A stretch of DNA of 64,000 nt from Vicia villosa. Lineage: Eukaryota > Streptophyta > Magnoliopsida > Fabales > Fabaceae. Shown here piece after piece: positions 12,658 through 24,176 of this stretch. A model generated the notes under the pieces. The model had not been told where the DNA came from, made no database searches, and saw only the letters and a program-made list of their open reading frames with translations. The translations under genes were made by a program, and so were the position numbers. The stretch lies in NCBI RefSeq assembly GCF_029867415.1, contig NC_081185.1, forward strand, positions 27,949,293-28,013,292, in the 5' to 3' direction. Numbering within the stretch: position 1 is the stretch's first letter; the number at the start of each line of letters is the position of its first letter.

Positions 12658-14868
12658 TGTAACACCCTTCTAAACCCCGCGGAAATTTATAAAATAATTC
12701 AGAGTAAAACATGAAAACAAGGGTGCCACAATTCCAATTAAAACAAATTATCATAAATCAATTGTCATGCTTTCACTAAGGAACAATTCATCACAATACA
12801 TAAACATCTCATATTAACACAGCGGAAATTCACCATACGGATAAGCATAACATCATCTATGCAATATCCCACAAAAGTACTCCAATAACAACAAAATAGA
12901 GTATCATCATCATCCCTAAACTAGCGTTCCCCCAGTGTTACAATATCAAAGCATGACACCGACACTATACTTAAACAAACTGGCCTATGAGCTATCCTCA
13001 CCAAAGCCAAAAGCCGCTACTCGCCAATCTGAAATCATCAAAATAAGGGTGAGTCTCATTCACAATTAACAAATGTTATCGAATCATAAACAATAACACA
13101 TCATAGTCACATTATTCATCCAATTTCATTATATTCAGATTGTCAGGAAGTACTCATCAACACACAACAACAATTAGAATACATTACCAAGAGACAACAC
13201 CATAATTCATCCAAACAAATCATAACCATTACACAATCATCACATATTATAACATTGGACAATCTTCCATTCATGTTATAATAACACAAGTAGCCTAATG
13301 CAAATGCAACTATATGCATGTGGTACCAAAATCTGGGATAACCCATCTCACCGATCCACCATCGTCAAGGATACGGCAACACCCACTCACTAATTCCACA
13401 CAATGGGAATTAGCTACCACTGATCCACCATCGTCAAGGATCAGCCACATAATGATTATGAAATGCATGTATCAACCATAACATGCTCATCATCAATATT
13501 AAACAACCAAATATCATAATCATCAACCACCACAAAATAAATAGCCACACACAGTTATGCTATTTCTCAACCATAATAAAATACATATTTTACACCAACA
13601 ATATATGTATAATAAACACCAATTACAACCACAACATCATGACAGGTAAATCATTCATTAATGTGCCTGTATGCATAAACCACCACATAATACAATAATA
13701 ATAGCGCCTCTCGCAATCGTGTACCAAGTACAACAAATCAACCCAACAACAACAGAGCATTTACATCATCATTCATCAAAACACATGATAACCATATTTA
13801 CCATGAACAACACCCATTTGCACAATTAACAGAAGCAACCACATTATCACAGCATACATCATTGCACATATTCAATTATGCATACAACAATCATTGCACC
13901 TTATCAACTATGCAAAACCAGAATAAACCACATTTGAAGAAAATGATACTTTTCAAAATAAAATCAAGTTATTGTTGTTTTATTGATTTCATATGGTAGA
14001 GCATTCAATTTAAGGAACAACGTCCAAAACGGCGTCTAAAACGGACTTACGGTTTGAAAGTTACACATCTTTAACTTTTTACAAGAAAACATTTATCGCT
14101 ACAGCACGCGGCGCAACCAAAGTTCGCGGCGCGACCTGAAGCACACAAACACGTTCGCGGCGCCAACCTATGCACGCGGCGCGATGCGAGAAAACAAGTA
14201 CGCCTTCACGGCGCGCACCTACCTTCGCGGCGCGAACTGGCAAAAGTCATAGCTTTCATCGCATTTGACAGCATTACGGGATTTACCCCAAAATCCCCAA
14301 AACCAAACCAAGTTATGTTATGAACCTCAAATACCACCATATCAGCCACATACATGTTATAACACAAATATAACACACAAAGAGGATCATTTAATCCTCA
14401 TAACAATCATATAATCATACAATTCATCAAATCATACAATTCCCCTCAAAATCATCCCAAAACCCCAATCCATCATATAACCAATTGACACAAACAATGC
14501 ATCTAAATCAGTCCTATTATCTATAATACGATAAAAGATATTAACCGGAAGAGTCCCCCCTTACCTTAGCCAAAGATCTTGATTAGCCCTCTTCCTCTTC
14601 TGTTCCTCTTTCACGTATCAGCACTTCTACTCTTCTGCTCCTCTTCCACATCTATTTTCCTTTTTTCCTCAATTCCTTATTTTTATGAAAAATAGATTTT
14701 AATTTAGTAAAGGGCTTTATTAACATAGCACCCCCTCTTTACTAATACCACACTTGGCCCAACACTATAAACCATCTTTCTTCCAATTAAACCCCACCAA
14801 CCACCAATAATTCTAATTATAAATTAAATTTCCATTTAAATTAAAAATTAAAATATACGGGTGTTACA
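12658..14868 (-). repeat. 5' LTR of the non-autonomous gypsy element (family B)
   Basis: A 2,211-bp LTR nearly identical to 7226-9436. Differences seen by eye include g/a, c/t and a/c changes scattered along the length. In the transcribed (minus) sense: TATA-like motif at about 14676-14691, splice-donor consensus with GT at 14564-14563, CpG array at 14106-14245, and the primer-binding site directly outside its end at 12658. Confidence 0.9.
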
Positions 14869-14873
14869 CTCTC

Positions 14874-15059
14874 GATCTCTTTCAACCACTCTAGGGCTCC
14901 ATTGGGGTCGTGCTTGCCTTTGAAGACCGGCGGGTTCTCCCTCTGGAAAGTAGCCAAACTGCGAGACCCAGCATTCTCACCAGCATTAGGTTGATGTTCC
15001 AGAGCTTGAGCCATAGCCTCCAAAGCAGCAGCAATCGCAGCATCGTTTCTTCCAGCCAT
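14874..15059 (-). pseudogene. Gypsy gag, N-terminal part of the outer element
   Basis: The start codon at 15059 begins MAGRNDAAIAAALEAMAQAL, followed by FQRENPPVFKGKHDPNGALEWLKEIE, the N-terminal gag region of plant Ty3/gypsy elements. The frame is cut after KEIE by the 7226-14868 insertion and resumes at about 7220. It is homologous to the gag start at 51743 (MAGRGGRNDDAIAEAL). The upstream leader (15060-15170) holds the primer site ttggtatcagagca. The gene is dead: split by an insertion, with a nonsense codon and no pol. Confidence 0.85.
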
Positions 15060-15170
15060 TTCAACTAAACACTACAACAGCAACATAGTTTAGATAACGA
15101 GATTAACAATACTCGATTTGTTAGTGACTCAACTACTTGGTCGGACAGACCGGCCTGCTCTGATACCAAT

Positions 15171-17286
15171 TGTAACACCCCACTTTCCCATATCGAAAAT
15201 AAACGAATTATAAATACATAAATAATCAGAGTAATACGAGTAGGATGTCACATCTTCTAAACAATTCACAATAACATCACTTTATTTAATATTCATTAAA
15301 ATAGAATATCCTATACTGCAGCGGAATTCAAAACAGCTTATTAATTCTCATGGCACCACGGCCCCAACAAATAAATCATATCCACTAAACAGGTGGTCCA
15401 ACCATAATGTCAAAATCAAGATACGTAACAATTTAACATTTAACTGAAAGGAAAACAAAACACAGCGTATCCCAACATCCCCGTGTTACGTATCAGAGCG
15501 ACTCCTAAGACTCGATCAGGTAACACTCGAGAAATCCAAGCACTACTCTGGTACCTGGTTATCTGTACTCCCGAAGAAGCACAGACACAACAACAGAAAA
15601 GGGGTGAGAATTACATTCAATAAATATACGGTGAAATATCACATGGTTAAGGAGTAGTATCTACACCACACACAAAACACAATCATAAACAGATTCTCAC
15701 ACCATCAATCACACAACAACATCATTACATGACATTTACAAACAGTCAGATGAATGAAAATGTAACCATCGACTCTACATGCATGTGGTACCAACAGAGC
15801 GTAAGCCCTCAACAGATGCCATTATATTAGAGGCAATAACAAGGCATAAGCCTTCAACAATGCCAATACAGGTCAACAACAGAGCATAAGCCCTCAACGA
15901 CATATGTATGCAATATGGACATCCAATCAACACAATTCAACAACACAAGGCTTCAGCCTTCAACTCGTTGCCATTTAGGCTATCAACCAGCTCAACAACA
16001 TGCAACTATAATTTTATTATTTTGTAGTTACATTCACAACAGTCAACACAAACTTATCACAATATTTTATGTCCAAAGCATAACTCTTACAGTCTCTCTA
16101 TGTTTACCTAAGTCCTACAGTTTAAGTAACTCAGAAAGGTATTTATTTCACTCAAGGATCAGGAGAAAATCACAAAAATGGAAAATTCTGCACACTAGCG
16201 TAACCATATGCGTACAGCTAAGCCATACGCGTATACCCCCTTGCCCATACACGTATCATACGCGTTTTGCCAGAATCAGATTTGCACTAAAAACTCCTCC
16301 ATACGCGTATCACATTCTCATACGCATATGACCTCTCTCTCATACGCGTACCATACGCATTCCACCAGTAGGTTGTACTATGTTGGGACAGGGCTGCGTA
16401 TCATACGCGTATAGCCCCCTGGGTGTGTCCCTCATACGCGTATGGCCTCAACCCATACGCGTATCATACGTAAACTGACAGGAAAATTGTCTTTCCAAGT
16501 CTGCATTCGCACCAGTCCGTTCTCACTCGTTTTCATCACTTCCGATCTGCGATTTCAGGTCTAAAACATCATAATTTCACCTATTAACTCACACCTTTCA
16601 TCTAGATTCATTAACCTATTATGCTACATCAGTTTTAACATGATAACAACTAAATTCCTACTCATCAAATTGGACAGTTTCACATTCCGATTCAGTTCCT
16701 CTTATGAACACAACAACAACTCAACCAACACCCAAAACCACACCAAAATTCATCAATCCAGAATAGAATTTCGTCCACAATCATACAATACTCATTAATC
16801 ATGAAGGACAACATACAATTCAAATCAATTCACACATCAAAGAAGGAATCAACATGTCAATTATGAAACCTAAAGAGGGAAAGGAACCCTCACTACCCTC
16901 TCATGTTGTAATCACCATTTAGAGAACCTATTCTCCCCCCTTACCTTAGAATTGAGCTTTGATCCTTCAACAATGGTGGAGTTCTTCTACCTCTTGCCCT
17001 AGCCTTTTTCTCTGTTTTCACGTTCCTCTAAATTTTGCCAAAAGAAACTATTCCTTCTAATTTTCCTTTATTTTTATTAATCTCTCCTTAATCCTTAATT
17101 TGCTAATGGGCTTACTACACACCCTCCCAATTACTAATCACTACTTGGCCCAAATAACTAATTAATCATTTTACTATTTACTAAATAATTATTAAACTAA
17201 TATAATAAGAATTAAATATCAGTTTAAGACACCAAATACACCCAACAATTACGTAATAAATAAATATCGAAAATTGGGGCGTTACA
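15171..17286 (-). repeat. 5' LTR of the outer gypsy element (family C)
   Basis: A 2,116-bp LTR with ends tgtaacaccc and gggcgttaca; the primer-binding site follows directly on the minus strand (15156-15170). In the transcribed sense it has an AT-rich TATA-like motif near 17066-17081, splice-donor consensus tctaag|gtaagg with GT at 16944-16943, and an array of catacgcgtat units at 16205-16475. The partner LTR is not in the window; the other end of the element has been lost or rearranged at about 6050. Confidence 0.85.
16205..16475. repeat. Family C palindrome array
   Basis: At least six copies of the palindrome atacgcgtat or one-base variants, plus several half-units (cgcgtat, atacgcat), over about 270 bp. 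Spacers are unrelated. It sits at LTR positions about 812-1082, the counterpart of the arrays of families A, B and D. Confidence 0.8.
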
Positions 17287-17884
17287 CAAATCCTGCTGCT
17301 TATGGGTTCCATTGCTTTGAGGTTATTCTAATACTAATTTAAATTCAATTTCTGTTCAATTCTTTTCTATGAAATCATTTGATTAATTTTATTACAATTG
17401 TTTTCTTAATTTGATTGTTGCTCATAGGATATAATTGATTAAATTTGATTGCATGCATGTTCCTAAATTTAATCGTGTGTTATCGTTTGCTTAATTCGTT
17501 AACTCGTCATATTCTTAACAATTTGCTTAATTTGATAAACAGGAACATAACTCGTATGATTTTGATAAGCGCTTGTCTGATTGATCTCATAATCGAATAG
17601 GATCAAAGCCGTTTAGGGATTGGTGTTATTATAGTCGATGATAAGTTAGAACCCGAATCATTAGGATTAGTTGTTTTAGCTTATTTGATAATCACTTATT
17701 TACTCTGTTTTATAAATTGATTCTAAAACCATAAACTCCCAATTCGATTTTTATTAGTTAATAACAAAGCAAGAATCTTTGCAATACGATACTCAAGTCA
17801 TTGTCGCTATCTACAGTTTTTAAAATCACTCGTTTTGACTCGCGCACGACAGAGGATCACTTACCACACATCTAACGCAACATT
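17287..17884. other. No gene recognised
   Basis: AT-rich stretch directly beyond the family C LTR. Its last part (cgatactcaagtcattgtcgc ... gactcgcgcacgac) has the feel of a plant LTR 3' region, but no partner, primer site or terminal repeat was found. Confidence 0.4.
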
Positions 17885-18235
17885 CTTATCTCTGCTACAC
17901 CTAATTTATTTTCATGTTGATTCTTAACCGCCAAATATTTTGTCCCGTACAAAATCGCATATCAATTTACAATTTGATAAAAATAATTCTTCATCTCGAG
18001 TGGTACCTTTGTGTCACATAAAATCCCTGAAGCCCTATTCCATTTCAGCCACCCGCTTGAATTCAATTATTTATATCCCCTTTTATTTCTGCATCGTTCT
18101 ATATTATAGACTCAAGCTATTTAAATCGTGTGACTTATGAGGTGACACAATCTCCATCTCCCATCTCTAGGTTAGAAACACTTCTCTTTTTAGTAAACTT
18201 ACATTTCATATACTCCATTTTACTCATTCTTAAAT
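17885..18235 (-). mobile_element. RTE-type LINE fragment 3
   Basis: Homologous to 640-960: shared blocks include gttgattcttaaccgccaaatatt, tggtacctttgtgtcacataaaatcc and gcttgaattcaattatttata. It is the minus strand of a LINE RT C-terminal region, without an open frame. Confidence 0.55.
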
Positions 18236-19061
18236 AAAAGTCATGTGTTTATATATAAAGGGTACTGAAGCCCAAGTGCTGAAGAGTCTGAAGACTCTGA
18301 AGACTTGAAGCTCTGAAGACCCCAGACTTATTTTCTGTCTTCTAACTCATGCTCAGCAGAGCCTCTGAAGTCCAAGAAGAATAGAATATAACGTTTACGT
18401 AGTACATAGTACGTGGTAAAAATCGAATGTTTCGCTCCACTACCATGAAATACGGACACATCATACGATCTTGTCCCTCACTACGTTCAAGTTGCCAACT
18501 ATCTAGAAGTTCCAGAAATGCCCTTCAACGAATATATTATTTTATTTGGCTATATAAAGGCTTGAAGACTAAAAGAGAATACTGTTAATTCACGCTCATT
18601 CATACGCCCTCTAAAGACTGTTCATAAGCTTCTCATTCTCTTTAAGTCTATAATATGAATTTACTGTTTACTCCAGCTTGTGTAGAAGCATTTATTGTAA
18701 ATAAACTTTCTTTCAAACTGTAGTTTGATCTTTTCCTTAAGAGACCAGTTGGTCAGATTTCTTAAGAAGTCTAAGATTAATGTGTTTTAGAGGTTGTACG
18801 TTAGTCACTTGCAGTTAGCTTGTGCATTGTAATAATCTTGAGATTATTAGATTAAGACCTTGTTGATAAGGCGAAATCACCTTAGCAGGTGGACTAGATT
18901 AGCTTGATATTTTTCAAGTGAACTAATATAAACATACCTTGTTCTTTCCTTCTTGCAAATCTATCTTTACTGTCAAGAATCAACTTCATTTTAAAGGGAA
19001 AAGTTTTTGGTGTTAAAACCTTATTCAAACCCCTCTTTCTAGTGTTTTTTACACTTTCAAG
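18236..19061 (+). repeat. Solo or truncated SIRE-like copia LTR
   Basis: The sequence is rich in gaag/ctgaag motifs (gctgaagagtctgaagactctgaag). It ends ttattcaaacccctctttctagtg ... cactttca, matching the 3' end of the SIRE LTRs at 53067 and 61379 (ttattcaaaccccc-tttctaagtg ... ccttca). No primer-binding site follows. The left edge is uncertain. Confidence 0.6.
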
Positions 19062-19505
19062 TTATACCTGATGAGCTTGTTGTGTGAATAGTAACAGAAG
19101 GTTGTTTTTTCCTTTTGAGTTTCAAGCTTTATAAGCAGTCCCATTAAGTTTTCATATCTAGAATCAGAAACATGTTTTTCATTGTCCATTTTGGTTTGAG
19201 TCTGCTCTGGATCTGCATTTGTTTTGTCAAATCTCTCATCCATTTGCTGTTGAGTTTGATTGATGGTATTATCAAGATGTATATGTGCAGTTTGAACAAC
19301 TTCTTCTACAATTTCTCTAGAAGAAGGGTTAGGGGGTTGGGGGGCACGAGGTCAAGAGATGAAAACACCAATTGAAAAAGAAGGTACCAAAATATAAACA
19401 CAAACTAATAAGAACATAAAATTATGAATTAATTATCTACTTAATTCCAACACCAAAAGTTGCTAAAATACAAACAAGATCATAATGGATCAACTACTGA
19501 ACCCT
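19062..19505. other. Unassigned, possible gag remnant
   Basis: A short minus-strand frame (19049-19243) reads MDERFDKTNADPEQ and looks hydrophilic and gag-like, but there is no zinc knuckle or other diagnostic motif. The rest is AT-rich. Nothing firm can be assigned. Confidence 0.3.
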
Positions 19506-19906
19506 TGAAGGAAATAAAATTAAGGGAATTTCTCATTTCACCTCTATACCTTCTCAAGCACCTTTGGTGCATTTCATTTTTTACCCTCACAATTCAAAGA
19601 TGCATCTCTGAACGCACCACATTTCATTTTTTTAGAGGTGTTTTCGGAGATGCATCTCAGAATTCATCAAATTCAATTTTATTTTATTTTTTTGCGAAAA
19701 ATAGTGTTTTCGGAGATACATTTTCGAAATATCCCAATATTTGCTTGAGATTTTTTGAATATGCATTTCTGAAATAATCCAATATTTGTTAAAAAAATTA
19801 AAATCAAAGTGAATCAATTATATTAATTGTATAATAACCATAATCAATAATTTAATTATAATAAATATTTGGTTGGTAAAATTCATTGTTAGTAATAATT
19901 CTTTTT

Positions 19907-21924
19907 AGGCTTAATTAGTGACGAAATCCTTTAACTTAATTTAAGGTTTCACTTTAGTCCCTTATCTAATAAATGTTACATATCAGTCTCTTAAAAACTG
20001 TTCTGTTAGTTTTGTTGGTCCTTTCCGTTAAATTTTATGAAAAAACATTAACTTGGCCCATGTGGCAGAACAGTATGGATTAAAAAAATGATGTCAGAGT
20101 TAAACTAGAGGAGTTTGATTTTCGGAGGTTAAAAACCCCTGCAATATGTTAATAATTTGTAAAAAAAAAAAATATTTTTTCTGTTTTCCTTCCATGAACA
20201 TAAACACATAAATAATTATTCTACGAGTTTTCTTCACTATGTCACTGCATTTTTTACATATTATCATAACAATAGATAAACATGAATGCTAAGAACATGT
20301 CTGATGAAGTAAATAAAAGAAGTGACAACATCACATGCAGGCCAACGACATTTCTTTGAGTTCCCTTTCTATGCTTTTCAACGACATTTTTCTCATCATA
20401 TCAATTTTACTTCCACCACAAAATCTACAAAAACTAAAACAAATCCAAAATCATTCTTCACTCTGAAAATTAGAAAACAAACTTAACTTACGATCAAACT
20501 CCAATTTTTATAATGTTAACACCTAACTTTAAACAAAGTTTGCATTTTTGTGAAACAAAATTAACACATTTATCAATCTAGTAACAACATAACAAGTAAA
20601 TAACCTAACTCATCTTCTCCTTCCCCAAAATATAATTTTTTTAAAAAGCAAAACTTTTGTACTTTATATATCAAAAGTTGCAACAATTTTCATACACCAT
20701 GGTCTCAAAGATCTACAAATTCCAATAATAATTAACAAAAATATAGAACAACGAATCTAAAGTATTATCTTTAAAATTAGGGTATTAAAATAAACCAACA
20801 CTGGAAAACCATCAATCCAGGATCCCAAATTCAAAAAGACTTGCTTCCAAATTTAAGATGTATGCCTCAAAAGAAAGACAATCCTTTGCTGCAGAAACTT
20901 ATTTGCAAAACAAAATCATAAAGAGATCGACGACTTACGTGCTACTTTATTTACCGAAAGTCTCTCCCATGCCAGTAGTATTTTTTAGAAGATTTTGACA
21001 TTTTGTGAACAAAACAAAACGTAACTTGTCTCCCTTACCGAAGCAGATCGCCGACTGCACCACCACTCAAATCTATGGTACGCCCCCTCCAATTTCCCTT
21101 TTCAGACCATAAATTCGATTAATATCGCAGCACTTCACACCATACTCGGTTTAAATCATACTCGCAGGAGAGGATCCAAACAACTCTAATAGAGATCGAC
21201 GACTTACATGCTACTTTCTTTGTATCTTCCTTCTTTGAGGGTGATTCCATCTTCTTCCACTCTGGCGTTCTCAAATGATGATTCAGTTGGTTGGTTTAAT
21301 TATTTTCTGTTGGAGAAACAAATGAGAAGAAGATGAAGAAGAACAAAAAAGTGTTACGATGAACCAAATTGATTTAGGCTATGTTTGGATTGGTGGTATG
21401 AGATGGAAAGGAATGGTATGGTATTTAATGAGATTTCATCGTTTGGATTTACAAATAATGGATGGAATGAAACATGATGGAATACATTCCATTACATCCA
21501 ATTCTCCATTTTTTGTTCCATCCAATTCAAGGTGTATGTGATGGAATGTGAAATTTTAAATAAAATAACCAAACAATGGAGTGAGATCTTTTATTCCGTT
21601 CAATCCAAACATAGCTTTAAAGATAAAATTAGGGTTAAGTGGATGTTTCAGGTGTTTAATAATAAATAATAATAATAAATAGGTTTTAATTTTTTAAAAT
21701 TTTAATTTTTAAATCAATATAAAATAAAACAATTCCATGTCATTTAACTTACTACCAGCTGGCATGCCACATATACATAAGTTAACCGAATTTGATAAAA
21801 TTTAACATATTGGACCAATGTGACTAACGGAATAACTTTCAAGGACTTAAAATGAATGTTTATTAAATAAGGGATGAAAGTGAAACTTGAAATTAAATTA
21901 AGGGACAAAAAATGTATTAAGCCT
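19907..21924. mobile_element. Non-autonomous MULE, 2.0 kb
   Basis: Long terminal inverted repeats: aggcttaattagtgacgaa ... cactttagtcccttatctaataaatg at the left is answered by catttattagataaggg-type sequence and attaagcct at the right. Shared blocks continue over about 140 bp. The 9-mer tctttttag occurs at 19900-19908 and again at 21931-21939, seven bases beyond the right end, so the target duplication is suggestive but not exact. No transposase frame; the interior is AT-rich and includes a Tourist-like MITE. Confidence 0.65.
21377..21616. mobile_element. Tourist-like MITE (copy 1)
   Basis: A 240-bp element with inverted termini ggctatgtttggattg and caatccaaacatagct, flanked by the 3-bp repeat tta (21374-21376 and 21617-21619). 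Both points fit PIF/Harbinger-derived Tourist MITEs. The interior has the matching blocks tggaatg/cattcca. It is nested in the 2-kb MULE. A second family member is at 44884-45263. Confidence 0.75.
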
Positions 21925-22757
21925 TCTTTTTCTTTTTAGTACAATGAATATTTTCTATTATTATAAATTATATAGTATAGTGAAATTATTTATTATACTG
22001 AATATTATTATTAATATTTTAGTAAAATGAAATTATTTATTATAATCAACATTTATTATAATCAATTATTTAGTGTAATAAATAGTTTAATGCTTTCTTT
22101 GATGAAAAGATAATATATTTTAAAAAATATAATAAATTATTGATATTTCTAAATAAAATTTTTTAAAATAAATTATTGATATTTCTAAATCAACAATTTT
22201 TTAAAAAAAGAATTTATATTTTTAAAGAAAAAATTGAACTTTTTTATGATATTTATGAGATAACAAAACTTGATTTAACCATGATGATCTATGAGAATAT
22301 TCTTACTAAATTAAATATGATATTTTTATCTCAGTATTAAAAGTTTTATATTATTTTTCTTTCTCAAATATTTGACATGATTTTACTATAAAAGAATTTT
22401 AGTTGGTTAAAAAAAACATATAACTATAGAATTAAAAAGAAAATTATTGAATTAAAAAACTATTGAATTTTAAATGGTATATATATTTAATTATATATTT
22501 GATTAATACAATTAATAATATTATTAATACAATTGATATACATTAATTTTAATTTTTTAATAAATATTGAATTATTTTAAAAATGCATCTCTGAATATCC
22601 CAAGACTAAGTATTGGAATATTTCGGAAAAGTATATCCGAACCTTCATTATGAGGTGCATTTGGAAATATATCTTTGAAAGATATTTTGAAATTTTAAAT
22701 CATGATTTTCATTTTTCACCACCACAAAATGTAATAAAAAATTCTCTAAAATTAAAC

Positions 22758-23538
22758 ATAATAATAAATAAAACTAAAACTATTTTGCAACACAAACTTT
22801 CATAAATTTTTTTTTCTTAATTCTTTTGGGCCTGCTATCAAGTGGTGTGCAAGTAATATCACATAGTAGAAATCAATATTTTTAATTGGGGTCAAACATT
22901 TCTTTATGAAAAATAATAAAATGTTCAATTAGATTAGACATTATGATAAGTGCTGAATAACATGTAAGATGGAGGTAATGTAAATTCATGAATTAACTTA
23001 CAAAAGAAAGAATTGACATGTAAATTAAAGACGAGATGAAATTCCCCAAATTTAATCAATCACAATGAATCTCATATCATAACCCAAATAATAAATTATG
23101 ATGATTTCTCACTACACGCCATAGGCTTTTGAAGATGTTTTCGGAAGCATTTTTTTTTTAAAAAAAATATTTTTTCGTAGATGCATTTACATAAGTGTTA
23201 AAACATAATGAAATTTGAGATTTTCTCAATTAATTAAGAAAATCAAAATATTACGTCGATACATCTACGGAACACTCTCTTTTCAAATCGTTCTATAGAT
23301 GTATCTACGGAATATTCCATAGATGTATCTATGGAACATTCGGATTTTCCTAATTAATTAGAAAAATCGCAAATTTCACTATACAAAAAAAAACTAAATT
23401 TTTTGAAAAAATGAGATGCTTCTGGACGTACATATACCAAAACAGAGAGTAAAAATAAAATTTCGCGCGATGTATAATTGATCTATGAGGTGCTTTGAAA
23501 AATTGTCTAAATGATAGACAAATAAATAAAAAAGATAG
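22758..23538. other. No gene; AT-rich with short palindromic repeats
   Basis: No coding potential. From 23110 to 23350 there are several copies of a ttccgtagatgtatctacgg-like motif (tagatgtatctacggaatat, atagatgtatctatggaaca), related to the foldback element to the left. Confidence 0.5.
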
Positions 23539-23740
23539 GCTTAAATGCACTTTTGACCCCCCTATTTTCATTTTAATGAACTTTTGATCCCCCATTTTCA
23601 AAATTCCTTATTTTGATCCCCAAACATTCAGTTTTTTGGCAATTTTAGAGCCCATCTCCAAAAATGCATATGTGGCAGTGGGAATTGCTGAGTTGGGTAA
23701 AATTACATATGCCACGTAATTTCATTAATTTAATTTATAA
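23539..23740. repeat. Left terminal inverted repeat of the 7.26-kb MULE
   Basis: Pairs with 30606-30797 in inverse orientation. Blocks gatcccccattttcaaaattcc, gcaattttagagccc and catatgtggcagtg are all found reversed in the right arm with few mismatches. Confidence 0.85.
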
Positions 23741-24176
23741 TTTTAAATACAAAACATATTCTGAAAATGCTAAATCTCTTTTTATAAAAGACAAAGATTT
23801 ATAAAACAGAACCTAATTTCGTGACCTAATTTCATCTCTTTTTATAAAACACAAAGAATTAACGACATATCAATTCTCTTCCTCTTGTTCGTGACCTAAT
23901 TTTCATCGTTCTCCAGCATAGCTTCATACGAGCATCGTTCTCTTCCTCTTCCGCTTCACAAATTCGTGACCTAATTTCATCGTTTCATCTTTCATCGCCC
24001 TCTTCCAGAACGAGCAACATGAGCAAGATTCCACCCATTCGCCCATCATCGGTATGCAAAGAGGATGTTCGGTATTGTATGAGGTATGTTCTCTTAACTC
24101 GTTATTTTTCATCACACTGTTCAGTTGTCTAAGTATGCTGAATGTAAATTCTTTTTTGTTCAGACCATCTCAAAAC

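Larger units (their letters stand above)
7226..14868 (-). mobile_element. Non-autonomous Ty3/gypsy element, complete and young
   Basis: The element has two LTRs of exactly 2,211 bp (7226-9436 and 12658-14868) and is flanked by the exact 5-bp target duplication ctctc (7221-7225, 14869-14873). The primer-binding site, tggtatcagagc on the minus strand, abuts the right LTR (about 12642-12653), so the element reads leftward. The polypurine tract agtgggggagagt abuts the left LTR. The 3.2-kb interior has no gag, RT or integrase; only a short pol spacer relic remains (10942-11200). By eye the LTRs differ at roughly ten sites in 2.2 kb, indicating recent insertion. It must have been mobilised by proteins from a relative. 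It splits the gag of an older gypsy element. Confidence 0.92.
19511..22757. mobile_element. Foldback element with cggagatgcat motifs, carrying a nested MULE
   Basis: The left part (19511-19860) and right part (22480-22757) are inverted matches: tcccaatatttg...ttctgaaataatcc on the left answers ggatattcagagatgcat...caatatttatt read from the right. Repeated motifs are ttttcggagatgcatctc and variants. The arms are separated by the MULE at 19907-21924. Boundaries are approximate and no target duplication was identified. Similar motifs (tagatgtatctacggaa) recur at 23110-23350. Confidence 0.5.

Noticed and set aside
16205..16475. Array of regularly recurring short repeats that could suggest a CRISPR
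   Set aside because: Units are 10-12 bp palindromes with irregular spacing inside a plant LTR; no leader, Cas genes or prokaryotic context.
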